This document shows, piece by piece, positions 19,001 through 30,725 of a stretch of DNA of 64,000 bases. Both the position numbers and the translations under genes were made by a program. Each line of letters starts with the position of its first letter. Within the stretch, counting starts at the first letter, position 1. The stretch is from Solanum dulcamara. Lineage: Eukaryota; Streptophyta; Magnoliopsida; Solanales; Solanaceae. The notes beneath the pieces are model-generated. The model made no database searches. It was not told the origin of the DNA and saw only the letters and a program-made list of their open reading frames with translations. The stretch is from the NCBI RefSeq assembly GCF_947179165.1, contig NC_077248.1, forward strand, positions 49,750,232 to 49,814,231, written 5' to 3'.

Positions 19001-20756
19001 GCTTGCAATACGTCTTCAGCCAGAAGGAAGGAGATGGCTTGAGCTACTCAAGGACTATGACATGAGCATCCTCTACCATCCAGGTAAAGCTAATGTTGTT
19101 GCTGATGCTTTTAGCAGGTTGTCTATGGGTAGCACTGCCCATATGGAGGAAGGAAGGAAAGATTTGGCAAAGGAGGTACATAGATTAGCCCGATTGGGAG
19201 TTCGACTCAAAGAGAACAATGAAGGTGGAGTAAACGTTCGAGATGGGGCTACATCCTCACTTGTATCAGAGGTAAAGAAGAAACAAGATCAGGATCCCAT
19301 CCTCCTCCGGTTGAAGGAAGTTGTTCACAAGCAAGAGGTAATGGTTTTTACCAAAGGGGGAGATGGTGTGTTGAGGTACCAAAATAGATTGTGTGTGCCA
19401 GATGTCGATGATGTTCGAGAGAGGATTATGGCCGAAGTGCATAGTTCTAGATACTCTATTCATCCGGGCTCTACAAAAATGTACCATGACTTGAGGGAAA
19501 TCTATTGGTGGAGTGGAATGAAGAGAGATATTGCGGAATTCGTATCCAAGTGCCCGAATTGTCAACAGGTGAAGGTTGAGCATCAAAGGCCATGTGGTTT
19601 AGCTCAAAATATAGAAATTCCGGAATGGAAGTGGGAAATGATCAACATGGACTTTATTATAGGCTTGCCGAGGTCCCGAAAGCAACACGATTCCATCTAG
19701 GTGATTGTGGATAGAATGACGAAATCAGCTCATTTCTTGGCGGTTAAGACTACTGACACCGCAAAGGATTATGCAAAGTTGTACATACAGGAAATCATCA
19801 AATTGCATGGGGTTCCCTTGTCTATCATCTCCGATAGAGGAGCTCAATTCACTTTCCAATTTTGGAAATCCTTTCAGAAGGGACTGGGTTCGAAGGTGAA
19901 CTTAAGTATGACTTTCCACCCCCAGACAGATGGCCAAGCAGAACGCACCATTCAGACATTAGAAGATATGTTGAGGGCATGTGCGCTTGACTTCAAGGGA
20001 AATTGGGATGATCACTTACCTCTCATAGAGTTTGCATGTAATAATAGCTATCATGCATGTATTCAAATGGCTCCTTATGAATCTTTGTATGGGAGGAGGT
20101 GTAGATCACTAATTGGGTGGTTTGAGGTTGGAGAAGTCGAATTGATTGGTCCTGACTTTGTTCACCAAGCCATGGAGAAGGTGAGAGTTATTCAAGATAG
20201 GCTAAAAACAGCCCAAAGCCACCAAAAATCTTACACCGATGTGAGGAGAAGAGACTTGGAGTTTGAGGTGGGTGATTGGGTATACTTGAAAGTGTCACCC
20301 ATGAAAGGTGTCATGAGGTTTGGAAAGAAGGGGAAGCTTAGTCCTCGATATATTGGTCCTTGCCAGATCTTGAGGTGGATTGGGAGCGTTGCTTATGAGT
20401 TGGAGTTGCCTTCAGAGCTAGCCTCTATTCATCTAGTATTCCACGTTTTGATGTTGAAAAAGTGCTTGGGCGATCCTTCGTTGGTAGTCCTGATTGATAG
20501 CATTGGAGTTAAGGATAGCTTGTCTAATGAAGAGGTTCCGGTCCAAATTCTTGATCGCCAAATTTGCAAATTGAGGAAAAAAGAGGTCTCCTCAGTCAAG
20601 GTCCTATGGAGGAATCAATTTGTTGAGGAATCCACATGGGAAGCGGAGGAAGCCATGAGATCTAACTATCCACATCTATTCGTGCCTACCAATGAGAATA
20701 TTGAAGGTAATGCCCATTTCCTTGATTTGAATTCATTTGTGCATTTTGAGTCTTGA
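16037..20756 (+). pseudogene. Gypsy-1 gag-pol polyprotein with stops and a frameshift
   Basis: From ATG 16037 (MPPKRTAS, then a stop). Gag includes AMWDEFEGAFLNHFFP and the zinc knuckle CYKCGQMGHFQREC near 17120-17161. The protease site reads D-P-G-A (17357-17368) in place of D-S-G-A. RT has [18 protein letters not shown] and IDD (18361-18369). RNase H has CDASRIGLGCVL. Integrase has an HHCC finger with CPNC near 19552 and a catalytic core from MDFIIGLPRS. The C-terminus carries the chromodomain-like VLWRNQFVEESTWE. A one-base deletion near 17985 shifts the frame. Stops at 16963, 18529, 18625, 18874 and 19698 mostly replace CAG, CAA or TGG codons. Not autonomous. Confidence 0.9.
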
Positions 20757-20861
20757 TTGATAATTGATTGAGAATTTGATTGATTGAATGACTGAGTTTT
20801 GATTGTGATTTGCACCCCGAGTCTATTCTTGATTTCTCGTCATTCGAGGACAAATGATCCT

Positions 20862-20874
20862 AAGGGGGAGATAA
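20862..20874 (+). other. Gypsy-1 polypurine tract
   Basis: AAGGGGGAGATAA directly before TGTAACACCCC of the 3' LTR, preceded by CATTCGAGGACAAATGATCC, a block commonly seen at this point in such elements. Confidence 0.85.
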
Positions 20875-23325
20875 TGTAACACCCCTCAAAATTTTTCTAA
20901 AGATTCGGACCCTTCTTGTGTTCGGGAGAGGTCGAACCCGAGTATCTTGAAGTATATTCGTGAGTTAAGATGAGTCTCTGAGGGACTGAGAAGTGTTAGA
21001 GGTGATATGGGGTCACCAAGGACCCCTAAGACCGAGCTAAGTCCAAAAGATCCGTCGCGGCTAAGTTTTAGGATGAGTTCGAATAAGGGATCGACTTCTA
21101 ACGACCCTATCTTTTGAAAGACGACAATCTGGGTGGCCCATGACCCATCAAATTAAAGGTCGTCGAGTCTTCTTTCTAACGCCACCAGAAATGTAACTTT
21201 AAAAGTTCGGAGTCAAAAGATATGGTGATCCTAAGATGAACTAGCACAGCAGAGATTTTCAGTCCTGGGTTGCAATTGCTGGAAAACTGGGTTTGGCGCC
21301 GCAGTGACGCGACGTACCACTATCGCGCTAGAAACATGCCTCAGTAGTTTGGGCTCTGGCGCGGCGCGCCACTAAAAAGTGTGTAGGGTTTTCAAGCCAA
21401 ATTCCAGAACCCAGAACCTTTGGCCTTGGCGCTATAAGGGCGCAATGAGCCACTATCACGCCAGAAACATGCCTCAGTAGTTTGGGCTCTGGCGCGGTGC
21501 GCCACTAAAAGTTGTGCAGGTTTGTAGGCGTAATTGGCCTTGGCGCTGTAAGGGCGCGACGCGCCACTATCGCGCCAAGGGCGTTTTGGCCTATTTTTTC
21601 AGAATTTTGGAGGAAGGGTAATTTGGGAATTATCCGAAATTATATATACACAAGCCTTGAACATTTTTGGACCATTTCTTCAGCCCTCACTCTCTCTTTA
21701 AAAGCCCTAGAAATATCTCTCTCTCTCTCTTCTTCTTCTTCTCCATTTCCCACAAAAAGAGTCCAAGAGTTTCAAGATTTGAGTCCTCCATTGAAGACCC
21801 AACCACAAGGTTTTCTTCAAGCCTTCACTAAGGTATGTAAGGCTATCCAAAACATGGGTTAAGTCCACCCATGTGCCCTACTCTTGCTTTGAGGTTAGAT
21901 GTCCATGAAAAATGGAGTTTCTTGGTATGGTTCATGTTTGAATGAGTTTTGTCCCCTATTTATTTAATGCTATATGTGTTGAGGTTGTTGAGCTAAGAAA
22001 TTCCTAAAACCTTCATGTTAGTATGAGTTGATGGAGATGACTTGTTATTATGTTTTGTTGATCTCTTTAGCCAAGTGATTATGTTGCTTAAGTTATTTTC
22101 CTTAAATGTGTTATTCTACTTGAATTGTTGAGCTAAAGTCATAGAGTTGTGATGAGTCTTGAGGAGATGTCATAAATGCTTACCTAAATGAGGCTTGATT
22201 GAGTTAATTGGAGGATAGAATTGACGAGTAGACAAGGTCCTAAATGAGACTTGCCATTATGACTTAAATTGAGTTAAGAATGAGAATAGAGTTGAGGAGT
22301 GGGAAATGTTCCACATGAAACTAGCCGTGAGGGCTTGTTTGAGATGATGGGAGGGAGTCTTATGAGCATAGAGTCATGGAAGGAGTATCGAGCACCGAAG
22401 CGGGTAAGAGTATAGTCCATACTCGAACCCCAGAAACTATGACGCCAACGTAGGTAGGGATGGAACCGTTAAAGTCGGATGCTTCCCATGGGATCGAACC
22501 GTTAAAGTCAGATATTTCCCATTTTATTGTCCTGAAATGATAGGACTTAACTAATCGATGGTATCCATGATTAGGGAGGCATTCATGCCCTGGCGAGGTA
22601 TGGACGAACGTGGCAACAACGTCTGATTGTTGTACTACCACTGGCTCATAGGTGAGGTTGTCGGTTAAGAGAAACTCCCATTTAGGCCTTGATAGTGCTC
22701 CGTGTCAGTTGAGTTAAGTGGCTTATGAGTTAGTCCTGTCTAAACTATTCTTGTTGGACTTAGGACATTTGAGTCAGTTGTCATGTATATATGTATGAGT
22801 TGAGATCCTGAGTTGATATTGATGTTTTCTTAATGTGGTTTCATCCGGCCATTTTACATACTCGTACATTCCATGTACTGATGCCATTTGGCCTGCATCG
22901 TTTCATGATGCAGAGACAGGTACCAGAGATCATCAACCAGCGCACCGTTAATCTTCCACGCACTTCCAACTACGTGGTGAGTCATCCTAGCCTCCGGAGG
23001 ATCTTGAGCTCCCTGTACAGCTTCATGGTGTCTCTTTATTTTGATTGTGGTAGCCATGGGCTTGTCATTGGCACCTTCTAGACTTTGATAGAGGCTTCAT
23101 AGACTAGAGTGTGGGGAGTTTGGACTATTATTTTGAGGAGTCCTATTATATTTATTTTGTTGAGTTAAACATGTTTGGCCTTCGCCCCCCCCCATATTAT
23201 AATTGAGCCTTTCTTTGAGCGTATATGACTGAATTACGGAATGATTGAGTTAGGTGGTTCGCTTGAAGGTCAAGAATGGCTTTCAAGTGCCGGTCACGTC
23301 TAGGGTACCCTCCCGGGGCGTGACA
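20875..23325 (+). repeat. Gypsy-1 3' LTR
   Basis: 2451 bp, TGTAACACCCC to GGGGCGTGACA. It is 17 bases shorter than the 5' LTR, mainly through loss of a TTTTATATAGCATG-like segment near 23190. Confidence 0.92.
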
Positions 23326-23330
23326 AATAT
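23326..23330 (+). repeat. target site duplication AATAT, right
   Basis: Repeats 13348-13352 exactly. Confidence 0.88.
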
Positions 23331-23590
23331 AGTACAGAGTAGAGTTACAATGAAAAGATAGGGTAAAAGATAAAATATAATTATTAAATAATAAATAAAG
23401 ATAAAATAAGAAGAAACTATTAAGGTAATGACGCGAACACACCAAATTGGTTGTTACATAAAATGAATCTTTTCATCGTTACTTGATGATGGATTTAAAT
23501 GATACGATGCAATAAAATTTAAGTAACAATCAAAACAAACTTTATATTTAAACTAACAATACAATGGGTAACAACCATCCAAACAAGGTG
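23331..23590 (+). mobile_element. MITE, right part (split by the Gypsy element)
   Basis: Continues the MITE begun at 13170. It ends GTAACAACCATCCAAACAAGGTG, the inverted partner of the left end, followed by TTA. Confidence 0.7.
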
Positions 23591-23593
23591 TTA

Positions 23594-23789
23594 GCAAAAG
23601 ATAACTTCAAATTCAAATAACTATCTCATATCACGCTTACCATTTAAACTCTTTTTTTTTGAATTATTCAGTTTTAAAATTTTTCATTTTTGTTATATTA
23701 GATATGAAAGAAGAAATTATTTGCTTAAAAGCATTTGTATATATCTAACCCAAACAAAAATAATGTAAAATTCTTTGAGGGGTGGGGGT
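23594..23789. other. AT-rich spacer
   Basis: AT-rich sequence with a T run near 23650 and a G-rich patch GAGGGGTGGGGGTGGGAG near 23778. No gene or element recognised. Confidence 0.35.
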
Positions 23790-24130
23790 GGGAGAGAAAT
23801 TGCATATTGATTCTACGACCTCGACCTATGGGCCGTAGAAAAGTTTACGGGCCATCATCCTTGCTTGTAGAAATTGCCTCAGACCCAATCCTCAGGAGCC
23901 ACTCGATGAGTCATCCCTACGGATCGTAGGACTTCCTACGGTCTGTAGGAACCCCTCGTAGAAAAACCCCACACTCAGCCAATTTTTATCCCTTAGTGCC
24001 ATTCCTACGAGGCCTTCCTACAGACCGTAGAAATTCCTACGATCCGTAGAGTGGCTCGTAAGAAGTCGCACCAGCAGTTTTCTGTTGTATTTTTCTTTGT
24101 TTTGGCTTTTCAACTTTTGGGGTCTTTAAT
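23790..24130 (-). repeat. Gypsy LTR fragment (U3 start), minus strand, with CTACGGNCCGTAGG palindromes
   Basis: On the minus strand a purine stretch CCAAGTAAGAGATA (24131-24144) precedes an LTR start of the form TTAAAGACCCC. Imperfect palindromes recur within: CCTACGGATCGTAGG (23916-23930), CCTACGGTCTGTAGG, CCTACAGACCGTAG (24017-24030) and CCTACGATCCGTAG (24036-24049). The left boundary is uncertain. Confidence 0.55.
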
Positions 24131-24560
24131 ATCTCTTACTTGGAAACATTCGTTCTCGAATGAGACTCAATCTAGCATGAATAGAGTAGGAAGAGAGACA
24201 TAACAACCCAACAAGAATGCAAAACATATCAAAATGCATAAAAACATGAAACATTCAATCCCAAACTTAAACATGAATTTGAAACTCATTTCATGAACAT
24301 GCATTCATATGAAAACATGAGAATGACTTAAACGCATGAATTCAATGGAGTGAATCATGAAGGAACTTAATACCTCAACTAGGAACGGAAGGAAAGAGAT
24401 GAGATATTGTTTCATCATATCGGCCTCGGCCTCCCATGTAGCACCCTTAACCTCTTGGTTCCTCCAAAACACCTTAATGGATGCAACTTCCTTATTTCTT
24501 AACCTTCTAACTTGCCGGTTTAGAATCTCAACATGAGACTTGCCAACCGAGGGCTTATTA
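24131..24560 (-). pseudogene. Gypsy pol 3' end (chromodomain-like), minus strand
   Basis: Minus-strand frame with SHVEILNRQVRRLRNKEVAS and then IKVFWRNQEVKGATWEAEAD, the same C-terminal region as in Gypsy-1 near 20540-20650 and as the fragment at 59900-60250. Upstream pol is missing: similarity stops at about 24560. Confidence 0.75.
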
Positions 24561-24799
24561 ATTTTAAGTCGAAATATACTTCTTTTTTTGTTTGTTTTTT
24601 GGATTTTGTGATTGGTATTATGTTGGTAGTATGGTGGTCCAGCAAGGGTCAACTGAGGATCAAGTATTGAACCAGGCGTTGGTTGCATCCTAAGTTGGGG
24701 TTTGTCATTTTGCATTAATATGAAGGGAAAAAGAATGACAAAGAAATACAAAAAGAGATTTAATTGAACTTTAAGTTGAGCAGCATTGTCAGTTGCCAT
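24305..24799 (-). CDS. hypothetical 164-residue open frame fusing a hydrophobic N-terminus to a retrotransposon chromodomain
   Basis: Uninterrupted minus-strand frame. Residues 1-84 do not match anything I recognise: MATDNAAQLKVQLN, then a hydrophobic segment LFLYFFVILFPFILM (about 15-29), then a polar, proline-containing stretch. The remainder is the Gypsy C-terminal segment described at 24131-24560. It could be a chance fusion at a retrotransposon truncation point. No promoter or splice evidence is visible, so expression is doubtful. Confidence 0.25.
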   Translation of the reverse strand: MATDNAAQLKVQLNLFLYFFVILFPFILMQNDKPQLRMQPTPGSILDPQLTLAGPPYYQHNTNHKIQKTNKKRSIFRLKINKPSVGKSHVEILNRQVRRLRNKEVASIKVFWRNQEVKGATWEAEADMMKQYLISFLPFLVEVLSSFMIHSIEFMRLSHSHVFI

Positions 24800-25532
24800 A
24801 ATATTATATTCCTTAACATTTAGTTCAATAAGGTTTTGGTTTTCATATCCTATTCTTAGAAGTAGTAGTTTTGCAACTTAGTACAAGAAACTTGCTTTCT
24901 CCTCTAGGAAATATTAGTTACATACATCACAATCGAAAAGGAGACGAGGAAAAAAAGAAAGATGTCAATTCAACTTTCAAGATGTCAATTCTTATAGTTT
25001 CCTATGACTAGTCATGATATTTCTGTAGCGAACTATAGAAGTTAAATTATATTGAAATATAGAAAGATATATATTCTTTGGATTTGAATAATAACTAAAT
25101 AATTTTACATGAAGGGGAATCTTAGTAGGTCAGTTGGTTGATTATCTCAACTTTTACCTTGTAGATAAGGCCGATTCCATTCCCTATCCTGTAATCACAC
25201 TCTCCATTTCCCCCTCCAAAAGAAAAAAGAAGTTTCTTATCACTATATATATTTGGTACAACTAGTAGGCTCCAAGCAAATTCAAGGAAAAATGGTTCAT
25301 AATATTCTTTTATTATGTGAAATATAATAATTTTACCCTTAGTTATACTTTGAAGCCATTCATACATTTTTTTGTTAAAGTTGTCTCCTCGTGACCTTAA
25401 AGGAGCTATAGTCAAAAGTAAAAGGATAAATTTGAACCTTGTTTTTAAAAGTATTTTGACTAATGAAATTCAAGCTCGAAGTTCGAACTATGTTAAGGTC
25501 AATGACAAATAAAAGGCCATATTCTAATGAAA
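24800..25532. other. unassigned sequence before the Copia-2 element
   Basis: AT-rich. A minus-strand open frame at 25122-25415 (97 codons, MTIAPLRSRGDNFNKKMYEW at its start) resembles no family I know. Nothing else supports a gene. Confidence 0.3.
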
Positions 25533-25537
25533 ATAAC

Positions 25538-26005
25538 TGTTGGGTGTTTGCTCTAACTTTTCTAATATAATTAGGTTTTCTTTTTCCTAAAAGGAAAATA
25601 CAATGTCTCCATATTTGGCTAGTCCTTTTTCTTATAGGAAAAAGTTTTATGACTCTATAAATAGAGGTCTATTCCTTCTAACTTGGTAGCATTCACAATG
25701 TAGTCCTAGGGGCTTTGAGAGTTTTGTATAGGGGGGAAACGGTGAGACACAAGTGTTACATTAGCACTTGTGTGAACCTCTTTTTATTTCGAGTGAATTG
25801 TGTGAGGTTATTTCTCTTGAGTATTTGTACTCTCATATTTATAGTGGATTTCTCATCTCCTCTTGTGGATGTAGATCGGTTGACCGAACCACATTAAATG
25901 CTTGTGTCTCTTTTGGTATATTTCTCATTTGTCTTCTTACTCATGGTCATTCGAGGTTTGTTTGGCTAGCTTCCGCATGACACCTAATTATTTTCGTTCC
26001 TAACA
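25538..26005 (+). repeat. Copia-2 5' LTR (type A)
   Basis: 468 bp. It includes the TATA box CTATAAATAGAGG near 25655-25667, which the 3' copy lacks. It ends GTTCCTAACA before AGTGGTATCAAAGCC. Confidence 0.9.
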
Positions 26006-26007
26006 AG

Positions 26008-26019
26008 TGGTATCAAAGC
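26008..26019 (+). other. Copia-2 primer binding site
   Basis: TGGTATCAAAGC two bases after the LTR end; one change from the standard tRNA-Met complement. Confidence 0.85.
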
Positions 26020-26045
26020 CTTGGTTATCTATCAAGGATTATTTA

Positions 26046-29000
26046 ATGGAGGGTAATATTAGTAAGATGGTGTGCTTAAATGAGAGTAACTATAACATAT
26101 GGAAGAGCAAGATGAAAGATTTACTGTTCGTGAAAAAGATGCATCTTCCCATTTTCGCTGCTCATAAACTCGAGAATGTGACAGATGAAAATTGGGATTT
26201 TGAGCATCAACAAATATGTGGATATATAAGAAAATGGGTTGAAGATAATGTTTGCAACCATATTGTGAATGAGACACATGCTAGAACATTGTGGGAAAAG
26301 TTGGAGATGTTTTACGCTTCAAAAATTGGCAATAACAAGTTATTTTTGCTAAAGCAATTGATGACCTTTAAATACAGGGAGGGCAATCCTATTCTTAATC
26401 ACATAAATGATTTTCAAGGTGTTCTTTATCAGTTGTCAGAAATAAGTGTCAATTTTGATGATGAAATACAAGAACTTTGACTTCTTAATACTCTACTAGA
26501 TTCTTGGGAAACTCTTCAAGATTCTTTAACAAATTCTACTTTCGATGGTAGGGTTACTATGGAATATGCAAAAATCGGTGTGTTGAATGAAGAAGTCAGA
26601 AGAAGATCTCAAGGCACATCCTCACATTCAGACATTTTCTTTACAAAAAATTGATGGAGAGGTAAAACAAGAGGTTCGAGAAATAGAGAAAAAAGTAGAA
26701 GCAAGTCAAGATCCAAGTATCAAAATATTTTATGTCATCATTGTGGAAAGAAAGGAATTATTAAAAGATTTTGCAATAAGTTGAAGCAAGACCTTAGAGA
26801 AGGAAAGAAAGAAGAAAATAATGGAGACAATGTTGTTGCTGTTGTCCGAGATGACCTTCTCTTTGCTTGTGATAAAAACGTCATCAATTTTGTATCTCAA
26901 GACACAAGTTGGATAGTAGATTCTAGAGCTATATCGCATGTCACATCGAGGAAAGACTGCTTTTCATCTTATACTCGTGTTAATTTCGGCGTATTAATGA
27001 TGGGTAATGTTGGTGAGGTTAAGGTGCTTGGTGTAGGCACGGTTTGTTTGAAGATCAATCTTGGTACAATGTTAGTCCTTCAGAATGTCAAGCACGCTCC
27101 AGACATTCCTTTGAATTTGATCTCTGTAGGACAACTAGATGATGATGGCTACTATAATGACTTGTTCAATGGCCAATGGAAGCTCACCAAAGGCTCATTG
27201 ATTGTAGCTCGAGGAAGAAAGCATTCAAATTTATACATGACACAAGGATCAATTCTTGGGGACTTTATAAATTTGGTAGAAAGTGAGACTTTGTTAGAAT
27301 TATGGCACAAGAGACTCAGTCATATGGTAGCCATTTCTTAGCTGGAAAACAGAAAAGAGTTTCTTTTCACAGTCATCCTCCTTCAAGAAAGTCTGAACTA
27401 CTGGAGCTAATACACTCTGACTTGTATGGTCCTTTTAAAGTAAAATTAAAAGGTGATGCACTTTACTTTGAAACTTTCATTGATGATCATTCTCGCAAGT
27501 TATGGGTATATCTTTTAAAATCCAAAGATCAAGTACTTGATGTGTTTAAGGAGTTTCAAGACTTATCTGAGAGACAAAATGGAAAGAAATTAACATGTAT
27601 TCGCACTAAAAATAGTGGTAAATATATTGGTCCCTTTGATAACTACTGCAAAGCACAAAAAATTCATCATCAGAAGACTCCTCCCAAGACGCCTCAATTG
27701 AATGGCTTGACAGAAATGATGAATAGAACTCTTGTTGAGAGAGTTAGATGCGTGCTTTCAGAGGCTAAACTTCCAAATTCCTTTTGGGCAGAAGCACTTA
27801 ACACTATTGCTTATGTTATTAATTTGTCTCCCACTGTTGATTTGGATGGTGATGTTCTATACAGAGTTTGATTTACAAAGGATGTCTCCTATGATCACTT
27901 GAAAGTCTTTGGGTGTAAATCTTGTGTGCATGTTCCAAAAAATGAGAGATCAAAATTGGACGTTAAAACTAAGCAGTGCATCTTCATTGATTTTGGTCAA
28001 GATGAGTTTGGATATCGCTTTTATGATCCAATTGATAAGAAGCTTATCAGAAGTCGTGATAATGTGTTCTTTGAAGACTAAACAATTAAAGATATTAACA
28101 AGACCGAGAAAATAGATTCTTAGATTAATGAGAGCTTGATTGATATTGATCTAGTTCCTAGTACTGACACATCTTTTGCACATGAAGGAATCCAAGATAC
28201 TAATATCGATGGAGATCAAGATCAGAATGATCATCAGAGTGTAGAACTTGAAGATGCTCCTAGTAATGATGTTATGGTTGATCATCCACCAACTCATATT
28301 CAAATTACTACTCTAGATACTCCAGAAACCTCTTATAGAAGATCTACTAGGGAGAAGCTAAAGTCAACACGTTATTCTCCTAATGGGTATATACATTTGA
28401 CTGACATGGGAGAACCTGAAGATTATGATGAAGTCATGCTAGATACTCATAGAGATAAGTGGATAGAAGCCATGGAAGATGAGATGAAGTCACTTCATGA
28501 GAATGACACATATGAGTTAGTGGATTTACCGAAAGGTAAGAAAGCCTTGACAAATAAATGGATCTTCAGAGTAAAGCAATAGCAACATACATCTGTACCT
28601 AGATATAAAGCGAGGTTAGTTGTCAAAGGTTTTGTCCAGAGAAAAAGAGTTGTCTTTGATAAAATTTTCTCTCCTATTGTAAAAATGTCTTCTATTCTCA
28701 TGGTTCTAGGCTTAGCTGCAAGTCTAGATTTAGAGGTTAAGCAGATAGATGTCAAGACTGCTTTTCTTCATAGTGATTTAGAAGAAGAAATTTACATGGA
28801 GCATCTTGAAGGTTTCGTGGTTAAAGGAAAAGAAAATTATGCCTGCAAATTGAGAAAGAGCTTGTATGGATTGAAACAATCTCCAAGGCAATGATACTTA
28901 AAGTTTGAATCTTTCATCGAAAATCAAGGATATAAGAAAACTTCTTTAGATCATTGTGTATTCTTTCAGAAGTTCTTTAATGATGATTTTATTATCTTAC

Positions 29001-29959
29001 TACTTTATGTGGATGATATGCTGATTGTTGGAACAAATAAATCTAGAATTGTATTCCTTAAGATGGAGTTAAAAAAATTATTTGCAATGAAAGACTTGGG
29101 GCCAGCAAAGAAACTTTTAGGCATACAAATTCATCGAGATAGAAAGAAGAAGGAGTTATCATTATCCCAAAAAAGTACATTGAGAAGGTACTCAAGAGAT
29201 TCAATATGACAGAAGCAAAAATGGTTAGTACTCCTCTTGCTAAACACTTTAAGTTGAGTACGATCCAGAGTCCATCTACTAATGAAGAGAAAAAGGAGAT
29301 TTCATGTATTTCATACTCTTCTACAGTTGGTAGTTTGATGTATGTAATGGTTTGCACTAGACCAGATATTACACATGTTGTTGGTACTGTTAGCAGATTT
29401 CTTTCTAATCCTTGAAAGGAACACTAGAATGCAATGAAATGGATACTAAGATATTTGAAGGGCACTTTAGATATGGAGTTGTGTTTTGGTAGTGGCAAGC
29501 CTGAACTTGTATGCTACACAAACTCTGATTTGGGAGTCAATCCTTGACAATTCAAAATTCACTTCTGGTTATTTGATCACTTTTGCAAGGGGAGCTATTT
29601 TCTAGCAATCTAGACTATAGAAGTGCATAGCTCTATCCACTACAGAAGCCGAATATATTGCTATCACTGAAGGTGCCAAAAAATTACTTTGGATGAAGGA
29701 ATTTATGAAAGATCTTGACTTTGAGCAATCAAGGTTCGTCTTATTCTGTGATAATCAGAGTGCTATTTATCTCACCAAGCACTCCACCTTTCATTCTAAG
29801 TCCAAACATATTAGTAGAAAGTATCATTGGATTAGAATGGCCATGGAAGAGAAATTATTTGAGGTTGAGAAGATACACACTGATGGCAATCCTTCAGATA
29901 TGCTTACAACAGTGGTGATCGCGGAAAAACAAGAGTTTTGTAAAATAGCACAGGCATGA
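26046..29959 (+). pseudogene. Copia-2 gag-pol polyprotein, broken
   Basis: Gag begins MEGNISKMVCLNESNYNIWK. The zinc knuckle near 26728-26772 reads CHHCGKKGIIKRFC, with Ile where the zinc-binding His is expected. The protease site is D-S-R-A (26919-26930) instead of D-S-G-A. Integrase: LWHKRLSH, then HSDLYGPFKV and the ETFIDDHSRKLWVYLL region, ending with TPQLNGLTEMMNRTL. RT: VKQIDVKTAFLHSDLEEEIY and YVDD (29006-29017). RNase H: LSTTEAEYIAIT with a single-base problem near 29540, then SKHISRKYHWIR. It has many stops and frameshifts, for example TGA at 26478, TAG at 28580 and TGA at 28892. The C-terminus near 29959 is followed at once by the type B purine tract. Confidence 0.88.
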
Positions 29960-30018
29960 AGCCTGTCAAGAGTTCCTCCACTTGAAGTCCATTTGGCCCC
30001 TTGGCTAGAGGGAGAGTT

Positions 30019-30723
30019 TGTTGGGATATGGCTCATGTTCCAGCCAAAGGTCCATGACCTAATCCTATGTGTAAAAGGATTGGAATAATTCTCCTAATTT
30101 GGTTCCCAATACTATTTGGAAAATGATTGGAATTATAATCCTATTTGGAGTTGGTTTTGACTTTAGGAACAAGTACCACTCTATAAATAGGATGATTTAA
30201 GAGAATTATGCAATTGTTCATTGGTATTGTTTTTGAGAGATATTAGGTAAATAAGAGAGGTTTTTGAGAGAGCTTTCAACAAGAGAGAAGAGAGAAGAAA
30301 AGAGTGTTTTCGCAGCAGTTTTGCCTCTCCGGCCAGAAACGTTCAAATTGCGTTTTCCGATTCATTAACCATTAGATCGACCTGAAATTTTGTTGAGTGT
30401 TCCTAATATCTTAGTGTTTGATTTGAACGGTGGAGATCGGATTTGAAGGTCAGCAACATCTCAGTTTAGGTCCCTAATAGTAGCTCTATTTTGAGTGATT
30501 TTTTTCCTATTACTTTTGTTGGTATATCTATTGCTTCTCCTTGCTTAGCAATTTTTGTGTAGCCATTTAGGAGAATATTTATAACCCTCTTATCATTATA
30601 GTGGAGTAATTCAGATTTCAAAGATCCCGTGGTTGTTACCTTTGATTTGAAGGGTTTTTTTCACGTTAAATTTGGTGTTATTTATTTTCTCTGTTTTTGA
30701 GTTTGCGTCCTTCCGTCATAACA
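30019..30723 (+). repeat. foreign Copia LTR (type B) inside Copia-2
   Basis: 705 bp, starting TGTTGGGATATGGCTC after purine-rich GCTAGAGGGAGAGTT and ending CCGTCATAACA. It has its own TATA box, CTATAAATAGGATG, near 30181. It is followed by AG and TGTTATCAGGGC (30726-30737), a mutated tRNA-Met primer site. It shows no similarity to the type A LTR beyond the terminal TGTTGGG. Only one copy is present. Confidence 0.8.
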
Positions 30724-30725
30724 AG

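Larger units (their letters stand above)
13353..23325 (+). mobile_element. full-length Tekay-like (chromovirus) Gypsy LTR retrotransposon
   Basis: Two long LTRs (2468 and 2451 bp; TGTAACACCCC to GGGGCGTGACA), a 5-bp target duplication AATAT, a tRNA-Met-type primer site and a purine tract. The gag-protease-RT-RNase H-integrase order and a C-terminal chromodomain-like segment place it in the chromoviruses, by recalled features most like Tekay/Del. The polyprotein has many stops, one frameshift and an altered protease active site. It is inserted in a small MITE. High LTR similarity implies a fairly recent insertion. Confidence 0.92.

Noticed and set aside
25122..25415. 97-codon minus-strand frame as a gene
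   Set aside because: No recognisable domain and no splice or promoter context; noted only as unassigned.
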